A stretch of 64,000 nucleotides of DNA from Mycobacterium sp. 852013-51886_SCH5428379 (GCF_001665575.1 NZ_LZSU01000051.1:62001-126000), one strand, 5' to 3'. Positions 1-8,822 are shown, numbered from the stretch's first letter. Program-made: numbers and translations. Notes: a model not told the origin generated them from the letters alone.

Positions 1-564
1 CCTGCCCGCCAACATCATCGCGAGCCGGTCGGCCGGTGCACCGCCCTGCGGCCCATAGGTCGAGCAGATCCGGATGATGGTCAGCGGTATCCCGTGCTGT
101 CGGGCGATCCATGTGCAGACGGCCTCCGCGGCCACCTTGGAGAAGCTGTAGTTCGCGCGCAGTGGCACGCCGGGCGGATCGTCTTCGCGCAGCGGCCGCC
201 GGCCCTGATACCCGTAGATCGATCCGGTGGAGCAGAACACGAAGCCTTTCGCGGTCCGGCAGTGGAACAACAATTCACCGGACCGCTGCGCATTGGTCTC
301 GAGGCACCCGGTCCAACCGGTCGTGCCGGGGTCGACGGCCGCGTGGAACACGTAGGTGAAATCGTCGGGCAGCGTAGAGAAGTCGCCGGAACCGACATCG
401 AATGCCACCGGGGTGATCCCGGCGTCGGTCAATTTCCGGCGGTCGTCCGGATCCCGCAACCGTGCGACGCCCCATACCTCGTTGTTTCGGGCGAGTGTCC
501 GGGCGAGTGGAAAGGCGATCTTGCCTGTCGCGCCGGTGACGAGAATCTTCTGCGCGTCGAGCAT
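1..564 (-). CDS. NAD-dependent epimerase/dehydratase (extended SDR), C-terminus outside window
   Basis: The reading frame starts at ATG 564 and stays open to the first base, giving 188 residues of an unfinished protein. It begins MLDAQKILVTGATGKIAF, so the NAD-binding GxTGxI Rossmann motif lies at about residues 10-15. A catalytic YxxxK (YSFSK) lies near residue 145 and is preceded by the CSTGSIYGY segment typical of epimerase-like extended SDRs. The family oxidises, reduces or epimerises NAD(P)-bound sugars, sterols or other alcohols; the substrate is not readable. It follows the membrane-protein gene ending at 569 with a 4-base gap, so the two are probably co-transcribed. A 3-beta-hydroxysteroid-dehydrogenase-like role is possible but unproven. 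Confidence 0.85.
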   Translation of the reverse strand, partial: MLDAQKILVTGATGKIAFPLARTLARNNEVWGVARLRDPDDRRKLTDAGITPVAFDVGSGDFSTLPDDFTYVFHAAVDPGTTGWTGCLETNAQRSGELLFHCRTAKGFVFCSTGSIYGYQGRRPLREDDPPGVPLRANYSFSKVAAEAVCTWIARQHGIPLTIIRICSTYGPQGGAPADRLAMMLAGR

Positions 565-568
565 CCGA

Positions 569-1345
569 TCAGACCCGGCGCGCGGTCTGTGGACCGGCCC
601 GCCGGGTCAGATAGTCGATCTGCAGGTGCAGCGAATACAGGACCAGGGGCGGTAGCACCATGAACGGAATGTTCTCGCCGACGAATTTGAACCACAGGCC
701 CCACGCGCCCTGGCCGATGTTCTCGAACCCGGCGCCCACCTCGGCCAGGAAGTACACCGCGGTGCTGCTCATCAGGATCGCGCACCCGGTGAAGGCGATC
801 CACAGGGCTTTGATCCGCGCCTCGGGCGCAAGATCTGTGCGGATCAGGCGGGTCCACATCACGAAGACGGTGCAGCCGGTGAGGACGCCGACCACCTCGA
901 GCGCGAAGATCCACGGATTGCCGCTGACGTACCGGGTGTCGGCCAGCGCGTACTGCCACCACAGCCATTTCCAGCCCGGGTCGTCGGTCGGTGCCCAGAA
1001 GCCGAGGGGGTGGCCGATGAGGAACATCAGCTCGTAACCGATCTGGCTGCCCGCGGTGTAGGGCATGTAGAACAGCGAGAGCTCCGCCGCCTTGTCGAGG
1101 CGCGTCCGTCGCTCGCCGGGTGCGTCCCACAGGATCACGAACGGCAGCAGGATCACGGGAACCCCGAAGATCAGGTTGACCACGACATCGGTGGTGAACG
1201 TCGGCGCGATGACGCCCACGCTGACGCCGATGGTCACCGCCAGGAACACCGCGAACGTGAAGATGCCGGTCCAGGTGTAGATCCGGAGCCGGTGCGGCGC
1301 CCACGGCTGCGCGAGGTTGGGTTCCCGTTCGCCGACCGTCGTCAT
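569..1345 (-). CDS. Integral membrane protein, about six TM segments, unknown function
   Basis: This 258-residue protein starts at ATG 1345, chosen because an AGGTG ribosome site lies about nine bases upstream. An in-frame start at 1453 would run through the promoter motif. Hydrophobic stretches near residues 20-43, 52-72, 90-112, 145-165, 180-205 and 228-248 suggest six membrane spans. Between spans 2 and 3 there is a charged cytoplasmic-looking loop (DAPGERRTRLDKAAE). I do not recognise the family. It shares its topology style and neighbourhood with the AveC-like protein at 3955-5121 but has no clear similarity to it. It is first in a short operon with the epimerase, under the TATCAACTACTTG site at 1366-1378. 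Confidence 0.75.
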   Translation of the reverse strand: MTTVGEREPNLAQPWAPHRLRIYTWTGIFTFAVFLAVTIGVSVGVIAPTFTTDVVVNLIFGVPVILLPFVILWDAPGERRTRLDKAAELSLFYMPYTAGSQIGYELMFLIGHPLGFWAPTDDPGWKWLWWQYALADTRYVSGNPWIFALEVVGVLTGCTVFVMWTRLIRTDLAPEARIKALWIAFTGCAILMSSTAVYFLAEVGAGFENIGQGAWGLWFKFVGENIPFMVLPPLVLYSLHLQIDYLTRRAGPQTARRV

Positions 1346-1365
1346 GTCGTCGACACCTCCGCACA

Positions 1366-1378
1366 TATCAACTACTTG
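1366..1378 (+). promoter_or_regulatory. Candidate operator, TATCAA[CG]T[AC]CTTG family
   Basis: The site TATCAACTACTTG lies 21 bases upstream of the membrane-protein start at 1345. The same 13-base word, with one or two changes, recurs at 7052, 10589 and (minus strand) 10612. It continues into an imperfect palindrome in which CTTGC at 1375-1379 is answered by GCAAG at 1391-1395. The MarR regulator at 10117 is the nearest candidate binder, by inference. Confidence 0.55.
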
Positions 1379-1442
1379 CGAATTCTGCGAGCAAGGGTAT
1401 CTCGCTACCGGAAACCGTTTGGGCGATTGCCCAATCCTTCGC

Positions 1443-3134
1443 TCAACCCCCACGCGGTTTCGGTGCGGCGAGCTCCCGTAGCGCGGACAGGAACAACACG
1501 TCCATCCGGGGACTCAGGTCGGCCAGGCTGGGGGCGCTCGCATGGCTCGCCGAGCCGAACAGCCGCTCGAGTGCAGCCGCGTCGGCGGTGGCGCCGATCG
1601 AAAGGCACAGGCAACCCATGCCGTCGGTGCGCAGCTCCTCGAGAGCCTTGCGGGAATCGGCTTCGGCGTACCGGCCTTCGTAGCCATCGTCATAGGGGAA
1701 GCCGTCGGAGAGCACCAGCAACAACCGATGCGGGGTTCCGGCGTGGGCTTTGAGGATCTCACCTGCGCCGCGGATGCCGGCTCCCAATCGGGTATAGCCC
1801 GACGGCTGCAGGTCGCCGAGGCGGGCCAGAGCACGCGCGCCGAACCGCTCGCTGAAACTCTTGATCACCGGAAGATGCACCGCATGTCGGCCCTGTGAGC
1901 GGAATCCATACACCGCGACGCGGTCACCGAGTTCTTCGAGGGTCGCCGCAAGCGTGGCTGCCGCACGGCGTTGGTGCTCATGGACGGCGAGACCGCCGCC
2001 GTCGGCGTCGGTCGCCGATCCCGACGCATCGACGAGGATGAGCACACCCAGGTTGCGGGCGATTCTGCGGCGCTCGATGTAGACGTTCTCGAGTGGTGAA
2101 TGGCCCGAACGTAAGTCGACGAACAGGTCGATCAGCGCTTCTGTATCTAGCTCGTCGCCGTCGGTGCGTGCCCGCAACGCTCTCGGACCCAGGCCGACAC
2201 GAGCCAACCTGCGCCGGAGCGCGGCATCGCGTGCCGCACCGGTGGCCGCCGCGCCCACGGTGACCGCGACCGGGAAGTCGACGACGCGGCACCAGTCCTC
2301 TCGATACCGCTCCCCAAAGACGTCCCATTCCGGATACAGGGCCCCACCAACTCCGAGTCCGGCACCGGGCTTGTCATCACCGGTGAAGCGGATGGGGGTG
2401 GGCAGGGGCCGCGCGTTCACACCGGCGCGCGATGTCCGCTTCATCGAGCCGACCCCCAACTCGCCGCCTGCGGTCTCGCTCCCGGACGACCGGGCCCCAC
2501 CGAACAGCTTGCGCAGGAACCGCGCGGGCGCCTGCGTGCCGAGCGGAACCTCGAACAGCTTGAGGATCCAGCTCTTCTCGGGCGGCCCCTCGTCGTCGTG
2601 GTCCTCGTCGATCTCGGCCCGTTCGGCGAGCTCGAAGCTGGCCAGTACGTCGGTGTCCGTCGCCGGCGAACCCGACCCCGCTCGCACGCCGACGAGTTTG
2701 GACGGCTTGATCGTGCCGAACCAGTCTGGCGGGGCATCGAGTCGCATTCTGCCCGCGGCGATCTGCAGGGACTCTTCGGAACTGGCCGACCGTGGCGGGA
2801 AGTCCTGCCCGACGGCTGCCGCCAGCGGGACCCGCCGCCCGAGCTCGTCCAGAACACGGTGGCCTTCGAGCGCGAGGTAACGCCGAGCAAGCGGGGGGCG
2901 CGCCCGCAACCGTTTGACGTACCGACCGTCGAGGCTCCCGGCGCCCAGCAGTGCACTCTGAAGCAGCACTTCGCGGCGCTGTCTATCCGGATCGGCGTTC
3001 GCCGACACGTAAATGATCTGCCCGTCGGTGTACGCGAACCCGCCCGCGGGCGCGACCGCGACGTCGACGCGTCGGGCTGCAAGGAAGCTTGCGAGGAGCC
3101 GGAAGTGTTGCGGTGCGCAGGATTCGGCGTTCAC
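1443..3134 (-). CDS. VWA-domain protein of the NorD/CbbO type, partner of MoxR ATPase
   Basis: This 563-residue protein has a C-terminal von Willebrand A domain. The metal-ion-dependent adhesion site is complete: DASGS near residue 370, a threonine in SGYTRLG and an aspartate in LVLSDGFPYD. The N-terminal half has no motif I recognise. Family knowledge: NorD/CbbO-type VWA proteins act with a MoxR ATPase to insert metals into, or remodel, a client enzyme (NO reductase, Rubisco). The start is GTG 3134, overlapping the TGA of the ATPase gene as GTGA, which indicates translational coupling. No NO reductase or Rubisco gene is nearby. The client may be a local oxygenase or the AveC-like protein, by inference. 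Confidence 0.85.
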   Translation of the reverse strand: MNAESCAPQHFRLLASFLAARRVDVAVAPAGGFAYTDGQIIYVSANADPDRQRREVLLQSALLGAGSLDGRYVKRLRARPPLARRYLALEGHRVLDELGRRVPLAAAVGQDFPPRSASSEESLQIAAGRMRLDAPPDWFGTIKPSKLVGVRAGSGSPATDTDVLASFELAERAEIDEDHDDEGPPEKSWILKLFEVPLGTQAPARFLRKLFGGARSSGSETAGGELGVGSMKRTSRAGVNARPLPTPIRFTGDDKPGAGLGVGGALYPEWDVFGERYREDWCRVVDFPVAVTVGAAATGAARDAALRRRLARVGLGPRALRARTDGDELDTEALIDLFVDLRSGHSPLENVYIERRRIARNLGVLILVDASGSATDADGGGLAVHEHQRRAAATLAATLEELGDRVAVYGFRSQGRHAVHLPVIKSFSERFGARALARLGDLQPSGYTRLGAGIRGAGEILKAHAGTPHRLLLVLSDGFPYDDGYEGRYAEADSRKALEELRTDGMGCLCLSIGATADAAALERLFGSASHASAPSLADLSPRMDVLFLSALRELAAPKPRGG

Positions 3135-3955
3135 TTCTGGGGTAGGACCGCTTCGGCGAGTGCCCCGAGACCCCGGATCACGTCGGGATCGTCGGAGAGC
3201 ACCTCGATGACTGCGGACTGAACGGCATCACGCAGACTGAGTCCTTCGGCGACCAATCCGCCGGCGAGAATCAACATGCGGGTCGACGCCACCTCGCTCA
3301 GTGCCGAGCCGTCGAGATCACGGATGGCGTTTCCGAGGACGACCAACGACTCGGCGGTGGACGCATCTATCCCTGCTTCACGGGCCACGACCTCGGTTTC
3401 GATCACTGCCGCCGGAAAGTCGAGGCTGATCGCGACGAAGCGCTGACGAGTCGAGTCTTTGAGGCTTTTCAGGATGCTCTGGTAGCCGGGGTTGTAGGAG
3501 ACCACGAGTAGAAAGCCCGGCGCTGCCGACAGCGTGATGCCGAGCCGATCGATGGGTAGCTCCCGGCGGTGGTCGGTGAGCGGGTGGATCACCACCGTCG
3601 TGTCCTGGCGCGCCTCGACGATCTCATCGAGGTAGCAGATGGCGCCGCTTCGCACCGCTCTTGTCAATGGGCCATCCGCCCAGACGGTTTCGCCGCCCTT
3701 GAGCAGGAATCGGCCCACCAGATCCGCCGATGTCATGTCCTCGTGACCGGCGACGGTGATGAGCTCGCGGCCGAGTTCGTGCGCCATCGACTCGACGAAG
3801 CGGGTCTTGCCGCATCCGGTAGGTCCTTTGAGTAACACCGGGGATCCGCGGCGGGCAGCCGCCCGGAAGACCGCGACCTCCCCACCTACGGCACGGTAGA
3901 ACGGCGGCGATGAACCGGGTTCGCCGATCGGCCGGAAATCACTGACGGTCATCAT
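3131..3955 (-). CDS. MoxR-family AAA+ ATPase (NorQ/CbbQ-like)
   Basis: This AAA+ ATPase of 274 residues has a Walker A GPTGCGKT at residues 44-51, a Walker B ending ICYLDEI and a sensor-1-like SYNPGYQ. These are the standard parts of MoxR, NorQ and CbbQ ATPases, which form hexamers and drive maturation of metalloenzymes together with a VWA protein. The preferred start, ATG 3955, overlaps the stop of the upstream membrane-protein gene as TGATG; a GTG at 3958 and an ATG at 3952 are alternatives. The gene lies between the AveC-like gene and the VWA gene with overlapping ends on both sides, so the three are almost certainly one operon. Confidence 0.92.
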   Translation of the reverse strand: MMTVSDFRPIGEPGSSPPFYRAVGGEVAVFRAAARRGSPVLLKGPTGCGKTRFVESMAHELGRELITVAGHEDMTSADLVGRFLLKGGETVWADGPLTRAVRSGAICYLDEIVEARQDTTVVIHPLTDHRRELPIDRLGITLSAAPGFLLVVSYNPGYQSILKSLKDSTRQRFVAISLDFPAAVIETEVVAREAGIDASTAESLVVLGNAIRDLDGSALSEVASTRMLILAGGLVAEGLSLRDAVQSAVIEVLSDDPDVIRGLGALAEAVLPQK

Positions 3956-5121
3956 CACTCGGGACGTTGGATCGGTACGACCGGCGGCATCTGGACCCCT
4001 TCGGGCAGTACCAGTTGACCGTCGTGGTTGATGTAGCCCGAGTGCTTGGTGGGTAGCGGCAGATCAGGATTCGGGCACGGTCGATCGGTTCCCTCGCCGC
4101 AGATACCCGGGTTGAAGTACGAGCGCTTCTGCACATCCTCCGGCCAGGGATCGCCGTGCATGCCGAGCCATGTCGCGGGCACGTTGTAGAAGAGGAAGAA
4201 GCATGCGCTGACCCCGCCGAAGATCGCCAGGAATCGAATGAACTGTTGTTTGACGAATCCGCCACGGACACTGTCCAGTCCGCGTTCGACCACGGTTCGG
4301 CCCCGGTCATCGGTGAAGAACCGCAGACAGCACAGCGCCGCCTGAACGCCGCCCCACATAAAGCCCTCGTAGATCGGCCATTGGTAGTACGTGCCCGCGT
4401 TGAATGACAACGACTGGATGGCACCGGGGTAGGAGTAGAAGCCGATCGGGAGGAGGATGAGTGCCTCCATGATGAAGTCGAACACGATCGCGATCGCGTA
4501 GGTGACCAGGATCAGCCGCAGATTGCTGATCGCAGGCCAGCGGTTCTTGATCTTGCGCATGATCGCGCACCCGACGATGGTGAGCAGCAGTACGCCGTAC
4601 ATGTAGCCCGGGATATTGGTCAGCAGCGGTTCGGGCACCGTATGGCCCGGCTCTTCGTGTGCCACCCAGCCGGGGATGTGCGGTGCCCAGGAACCCTGGT
4701 TGAACAGCCATGCGTTGTAGGTGCACCAGGTGCTGTAGTAGTTGAGCATCGGATCCTGGAACATCATCAGGCCCATCGACACGAGCAGCATGCCGTCGAG
4801 GGTGATGCGCTTCTCGCGCACCCACGGCCGGATGATGAAGAACCAGAGTGCGAACGGCAGGCCAATCCAGAGCACGATGGCATTGGCCATCAGCGGGATC
4901 TTCATGTACATCGGTGGTTCGGTCGGACCGCCCGCCACCGGTTCGAAGAAGGGTCCGGTGACCCACCGGATGAACACGTAGAGCGTGTACGCCAAGAACA
5001 CGGCGCCGACGGCCGCCCAGAACTTGAAGGCGCCCGACGACGACGGACCCTGCCGCCCGAGGTCGGCGGTCCTGCCGACCGATTCGGTGACGGGGGACTT
5101 CCTGGCCGACAGCTCGCTCAC
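3955..5121 (-). CDS. AveC-like multi-spanning membrane protein (spirocyclase AveC family)
   Basis: This 388-residue membrane protein has about seven hydrophobic spans, including LDGMLLVSMGLMMF and a long one near LVTYAIAIVFDFIMEALI. A conserved-looking, Trp- and Cys-rich loop (NYYSTWCTYNAWLF) follows span 3. The sequence resembles mycobacterial proteins named spirocyclase AveC family; this is recalled, not searched. AveC of avermectin biosynthesis forms a spiroketal and dehydrates it, but the activity of mycobacterial members is not known to me. The start GTG 5121 has GAGGAGG five to six bases upstream. The frame extends to 6870 without a stop, but that extension lies antisense to the TetR and P450 genes and is rejected. 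It heads the operon with MoxR and VWA. Confidence 0.75.
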   Translation of the reverse strand: MSELSARKSPVTESVGRTADLGRQGPSSSGAFKFWAAVGAVFLAYTLYVFIRWVTGPFFEPVAGGPTEPPMYMKIPLMANAIVLWIGLPFALWFFIIRPWVREKRITLDGMLLVSMGLMMFQDPMLNYYSTWCTYNAWLFNQGSWAPHIPGWVAHEEPGHTVPEPLLTNIPGYMYGVLLLTIVGCAIMRKIKNRWPAISNLRLILVTYAIAIVFDFIMEALILLPIGFYSYPGAIQSLSFNAGTYYQWPIYEGFMWGGVQAALCCLRFFTDDRGRTVVERGLDSVRGGFVKQQFIRFLAIFGGVSACFFLFYNVPATWLGMHGDPWPEDVQKRSYFNPGICGEGTDRPCPNPDLPLPTKHSGYINHDGQLVLPEGVQMPPVVPIQRPE

Positions 5122-5226
5122 ACACGCCTCCTCGAACGTCACACACGGTGCGCAACTGGGCGGAAATATACCCGCGAGTATCTGAGTATCCAATAGGTTG
5201 CTCAGATTCTGTGTCAGAATGCAGGC
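5122..5226. promoter_or_regulatory. Divergent promoter region between the AveC-like operon and TetR
   Basis: This 105-base region separates two divergent genes. At 5206-5220 there is a perfect palindrome, ATTCTG-TGT-CAGAAT, ending six bases before the TetR start. A looser pair CTGAG/CTCAG spans about 5182-5205. Palindromes at this position are usual autoregulatory TetR operators. Binding by the adjacent TetR protein is inferred. Confidence 0.5.
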
Positions 5227-5832
5227 ATGGTGGAGCGGTGGACACGGGAGCGGCGCCTCGAGCACACGCGGTCGGTCCTGTTGGATGCCGCGGAGGAGGT
5301 GTTCGCCGAAAAGGGTTTCACCGCAGCGACTCTCGATGACATTGCGCACGCCGCGGGCTATACCAAGGGCGCGATCTACAAACACTTCACCGCCAAGGAG
5401 GATCTGTTCCTCGCGGTCAGTGACCGGTACTGGCGTCGTTACTTCGACAACTTCGCCGAGGTCATGTCGGCGTCCGGGGAGGTCGGGGCACGAGAACTCG
5501 ATCAGATCGCCGAGCGCTGGCGCCAGCTCAGTGGTGACCGCGGCGCCGAGCATGCCGCGTTGGGCCTGGAGTTCACGCTCTACCTCCGGCGCAACCCCGA
5601 GGCTCGGGAACGCGTCGCCGCCAAGCGGGCCGAGGTGGTCGAGGCGCTGGCGAAGTTCATCAGCGAGGGGATGGACCGGCTGGGCGCCACGCTGACCATC
5701 CCGCCGCTGGCCTTCGCTCAGGCGCTGGTCGCCACCAGTGACTCCGTGGTGTTGGGCAGCGAACTCGACGATGTGGATCTGTATCGGCCGATGGTGCAGA
5801 TGTACACCTCGGTCATCAAACTTCCCGAGTGA
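5227..5832 (+). CDS. TetR-family transcriptional regulator
   Basis: This 201-residue protein has an N-terminal TetR helix-turn-helix: LLDAAEEVFAEKGF, then LDDIAHAAGYTKGAIYKHF at about residues 36-54. The C-terminal half is the variable ligand-binding and dimerisation domain. It is clearly paralogous to the TetR protein at 17465-18064, sharing the opening ERWT-ERR-EHTR and most of the DNA-binding domain. It is divergent from the AveC-like operon and lies 15 bases upstream of a P450 gene, so it may control both. The palindrome at 5206-5220 is its likely operator. The start ATG 5227 was chosen because it gives the usual length and avoids the palindrome. Confidence 0.92.
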   Translation: MVERWTRERRLEHTRSVLLDAAEEVFAEKGFTAATLDDIAHAAGYTKGAIYKHFTAKEDLFLAVSDRYWRRYFDNFAEVMSASGEVGARELDQIAERWRQLSGDRGAEHAALGLEFTLYLRRNPEARERVAAKRAEVVEALAKFISEGMDRLGATLTIPPLAFAQALVATSDSVVLGSELDDVDLYRPMVQMYTSVIKLPE

Positions 5833-5847
5833 TCGAAAGGATCGTCC

Positions 5848-7050
5848 ATGACGGCCAGCGCGACCGAAGAGCTTTATTACGACCCCTGGCACTCCGAGCT
5901 CAACGCCGATCCGTATCCGATGTTCAAGCGGATCCGCGACGAGGCGCCGCTCTACTACAACGAAGCCCACGATTTCTACGCGGTGAGCCGCTTCGACGAC
6001 GTGAACCGGACGCTCGTCGACAACAAGACCTTCAGCTCCGCGCGCGGGATCATTCTCGAGATCATCAAATCCGGCATGGAGATTCCGCCGGGAGTGCTGA
6101 TCTTCGAGGATCCGCCGATCCACGACATCCACCGGAATCTGCTGGCACGGGCTTTCACGCCCCGCAAGATCAACGCGCTGGAGCCGATGATCCGCGACTT
6201 CACCCAGCGGTGTCTGGATCCGCTGGTGGGTGGCGACCGTTTCGACTTCGTCACCGACCTCGGCGCGATCATGCCCATGCGGGTTGTCGGCATGTTGTTC
6301 GGCATCCCCGAGGATCATCAGCGCCGACTCCAGGAGGACGGCGACAAGCACGTGCGCACCCAGCGCGGCGGACAGATGACCGACAACCCCGACGGAGTCC
6401 TCACCGACGGTCAGGTGTTCGCCGACTTCATCGATTGGCGCACCGACCATCCCGCCGACGATCTGACCACCGAGCTGCTCGAGGCCGAGTTCGAGGACGA
6501 GCATGGCGTCACCCGCAAACTGCACCGCGACGAACTGCTCATGTTCATGAACGTCGTGGCCGTGGCCGGATCGGAGACCACTGCGCGGCTGCTGGGCTGG
6601 GCGGGCAAGTTGCTCTCCGAGCATCAACACCAGCGGCGGCGCTTGGTCGAGGACCGCTCGCTGCTGCCCGGGGCGATCGAGGAGATCCTGCGCTACGAGC
6701 CGCCCGCGCTGCAGGCCGCCCGCTACGTCACCCGCGACGTCGAGTTCCACGGCCGGACCGTGCCGCAGGGAAGTGCCATCCTGGCGCTGATCGGCGCCGC
6801 GAACCGGGACGAGTCCCGATTCGGTCCGAACGCGGAATCCTTCGACGTCACCCGGGTGCCCAAACAGCACGTGTCATTCGGCGTCGGTGCGCACTACTGC
6901 CTCGGGAACGCCCTGGCGCGGCTCGAGGGCCGGATCGGTCTCGAGGAGATCCTGAACCGCTTCCCGGACTGGGAGGTGGACCTCGACAACGCGGTGTTCG
7001 GCTCGTCGTCGGCGGTGCGCGGCTGGGACAGCATGCCGGCCAGGGTCTGA
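5848..7050 (+). CDS. Cytochrome P450
   Basis: This soluble P450 of 400 residues is the usual bacterial length. The I-helix oxygen-activation motif is AGSETT, the K-helix ExxR lies in EEILRYEPP, and the heme-ligand loop is FGVGAHYCLG with the cysteine near residue 350. It hydroxylates a substrate with electrons from a ferredoxin. No ferredoxin is immediately adjacent, so a distant one such as 16865 or 23536 must serve. It follows the TetR gene by 15 bases with a GAAAGGA ribosome site, so the two may share a transcript. The substrate is unknown; the context suggests an alicyclic or lipid-like compound. Confidence 0.95.
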   Translation: MTASATEELYYDPWHSELNADPYPMFKRIRDEAPLYYNEAHDFYAVSRFDDVNRTLVDNKTFSSARGIILEIIKSGMEIPPGVLIFEDPPIHDIHRNLLARAFTPRKINALEPMIRDFTQRCLDPLVGGDRFDFVTDLGAIMPMRVVGMLFGIPEDHQRRLQEDGDKHVRTQRGGQMTDNPDGVLTDGQVFADFIDWRTDHPADDLTTELLEAEFEDEHGVTRKLHRDELLMFMNVVAVAGSETTARLLGWAGKLLSEHQHQRRRLVEDRSLLPGAIEEILRYEPPALQAARYVTRDVEFHGRTVPQGSAILALIGAANRDESRFGPNAESFDVTRVPKQHVSFGVGAHYCLGNALARLEGRIGLEEILNRFPDWEVDLDNAVFGSSSAVRGWDSMPARV

Positions 7051-7051
7051 A

Positions 7052-7064
7052 TATCAACTACTTG
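7052..7064 (+). promoter_or_regulatory. Candidate operator, TATCAA[CG]T[AC]CTTG family
   Basis: TATCAACTACTTG is identical to the site at 1366-1378. It lies directly after the P450 stop and 132 bases upstream of the first Rieske oxygenase gene, suggesting a promoter for the Rieske operon in the 7051-7195 gap. The rest of that gap holds a near-direct repeat, GCTGAAAAG / GCTGAAAAG, around 7107-7134. Confidence 0.5.
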
Positions 7065-7195
7065 TGATTGTGCGCGCCGGCGGCTACCGTCGGAGGAGCG
7101 GCCTCGCTGAAAAGGCCCTGCATCGCTGAAAAGACCGCTCTGCGTGACTCTTTGCCGCCACACTGAGCACGACGCGCCGTCGACAGGAGACGAGA

Positions 7196-8473
7196 ATGGC
7201 CCGTTTTCCGAAACCGCCGGAAGGCAGTTGGACGCAGCACTATCCGCAACTGGGCACCGGCCCGGTCTCCTACCACGACTCGATCGACCCGCAGTTCTAC
7301 GAAGTAGAGCGCAGAGCGGTGTTCCAACGCGCCTGGCTCAACGTCGGCCGTGTGGAGCAGGTGCCGCGAAAAGGCAGCTACTTCACCAAGGAACTCAAGG
7401 TCGCGAACACCTCGATCATCGTGGTGCGCACCGGTAGCGGTGAGGTCAAGGCGTATCACAACATCTGCCGGCATCGGGGCAACAAGCTCGTGTGGAACGA
7501 CATGCCGCTGGAGGAGACCAGCGGAGTGTGCCGCCAGTTCACCTGCAAGTACCACGCGTGGCGCTACGACCTCGACGGCAATCTGACGTTCGTGCAGCAG
7601 GAGGGGGAGTTCTTCGACCTCGACAAGAGCCGCTACGGTCTGGTCGGCGTGCACTGCGAGGTGTGGGAAGGCTTCATCTTCGTCAACTTCGCCGCACAGC
7701 CCGAGCAGACCCTGCGGGAATTCCTCGGGCCGATGATCACCGACCTCGAGGGCTACCCGTTCGACAAGATGACGTCGCGATTCCAGTACCGCTCCGAGGT
7801 CAAGGCCAACTGGAAGCTCTACATGGACGCGTTCCAGGAGTTCTACCACGCACCCGTACTGCATGCGAACCAGTCGCCGACGGCCTATTCGAAGGCCGCG
7901 GCGGAGGCGGGATTCGAGGCGCCGCACTATCGCATCGAGGGCCCGCACCGGCTCGTGAGCACGTCCGGCATCCGGGCCTGGGAGATGGCCGACGAGATGC
8001 GCAAGCCGATCGAGGACATCTGTCAGAGCGGACTGTTCGGGCCGTGGGACAAACCCGATCTGGGAGAGATGCCCGTCGGCCTCAATCCCGCGAAATGCGA
8101 TCCGTGGGGCTTGGATTCGTTCCAGCTGTTCCCCAACTTCGTGATCCTGTTCTGGGGTCAGGGCTGGTATCTGACCTATCACTATTGGCCGACGTCGCAC
8201 AACACCCACATCTTTGAGGGCACCGTCTACTTCCCCCAACCGCGCACCCCGCGCGAGCGAATCGCCCAGGAACTGGCCGCAGTGTCGTTCAAGGAGTACG
8301 GACTGCAGGACGCCAACACCCTCGAGGCCACGCAGTCGATGGTCGAGTCGCGGGTTCTCGACGACTTCGTCCTGTGCGATCAGGAGGTGCTGATCCGCCA
8401 TCTGCACCAGGAGACCGCGGCGTGGGTCGAGGAATACCAACGCAAGACCGAGCAGGTCGGCCAGGGAGTCTGA
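7196..8473 (+). CDS. Rieske non-heme iron oxygenase, alpha subunit (copy 1)
   Basis: This 425-residue protein has a Rieske [2Fe-2S] domain with ligands C91, H93, C117 and H120 (CRHRG and CKYHAW). The catalytic domain has the mononuclear iron site D211-AFQEFY-H218-APVL-H223. Enzymes of this class insert oxygen into aromatic rings or hydroxylate alicyclic carbons, fed by a reductase such as 10636-11691. It is closely paralogous to the protein at 12483 throughout, including the opening KPPEGSWT-HYP-LGTGPVS. It is followed four bases later by a small gene of unknown family, and the same pairing recurs for copy 2. Its product is likely a hydroxylated ring compound; regiochemistry is unknown. Confidence 0.95.
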   Translation: MARFPKPPEGSWTQHYPQLGTGPVSYHDSIDPQFYEVERRAVFQRAWLNVGRVEQVPRKGSYFTKELKVANTSIIVVRTGSGEVKAYHNICRHRGNKLVWNDMPLEETSGVCRQFTCKYHAWRYDLDGNLTFVQQEGEFFDLDKSRYGLVGVHCEVWEGFIFVNFAAQPEQTLREFLGPMITDLEGYPFDKMTSRFQYRSEVKANWKLYMDAFQEFYHAPVLHANQSPTAYSKAAAEAGFEAPHYRIEGPHRLVSTSGIRAWEMADEMRKPIEDICQSGLFGPWDKPDLGEMPVGLNPAKCDPWGLDSFQLFPNFVILFWGQGWYLTYHYWPTSHNTHIFEGTVYFPQPRTPRERIAQELAAVSFKEYGLQDANTLEATQSMVESRVLDDFVLCDQEVLIRHLHQETAAWVEEYQRKTEQVGQGV

Positions 8474-8477
8474 GCGC

Positions 8478-8822
8478 ATGACCGTCCACACCGAAGAAGC
8501 CAAACTGCCAACTGAATTCGCCGACCTCGAGCAGTTCTCCGACTGGTGTCTGGCCACCGAGGCAGACCGGTACGGCAAACGGCTGAACAGTACGATGACC
8601 GAGCTGCAGGCGTTCTACGATGCGATCACCGCGCGGGCGGAAGAGGCGATCGCCTACTGCGACAAGTTCAGCCTCGACGACATGCCCGAGGACGTGCTGA
8701 ACCTGATGCGCCTGCTCTACTCGATGATCCAGGCGTCGTTCCCGGTCGAGTGCTGGAAGCAACCCAAGGTACCGGACTCGGGTGCGACGACGCTGGACTG
8801 CGTCTCCGAACCTGTTCCGTGA
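8478..8822 (+). CDS. Small protein paired with Rieske oxygenase (copy 1), unknown family
   Basis: This 114-residue acidic, mostly helical-looking soluble protein has no signal peptide or membrane span. I do not recognise the family. A paralogue of almost the same length follows the second Rieske gene (13756). The two share the pattern W-CxATE--R----L---M-E---FYDA----EEAI-YCDKF-LD--PED-LNL--L-YSMI. The conserved YCDKF cysteine and fixed position after the oxygenase suggest a dedicated small subunit, assembly factor or coupling protein, by inference. It does not resemble the usual NTF2-fold beta subunit of ring-hydroxylating dioxygenases. It starts four bases after the oxygenase stop and its stop overlaps the next start as GTGA. 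Confidence 0.85.
   Translation: MTVHTEEAKLPTEFADLEQFSDWCLATEADRYGKRLNSTMTELQAFYDAITARAEEAIAYCDKFSLDDMPEDVLNLMRLLYSMIQASFPVECWKQPKVPDSGATTLDCVSEPVP

Noticed and set aside
5122..6870. A long minus-strand open frame that would extend the AveC-like protein to 971 residues
   Set aside because: The added part lies antisense to the TetR and P450 genes, has no domain pattern, and the GTG at 5121 has a good ribosome site.
7058..8578. A 506-codon minus-strand frame over Rieske copy 1, and a similar one at 12447-13865 over copy 2
   Set aside because: Both are mirror images of conserved oxygenases. Their mutual similarity only reflects the similarity of the two real genes.
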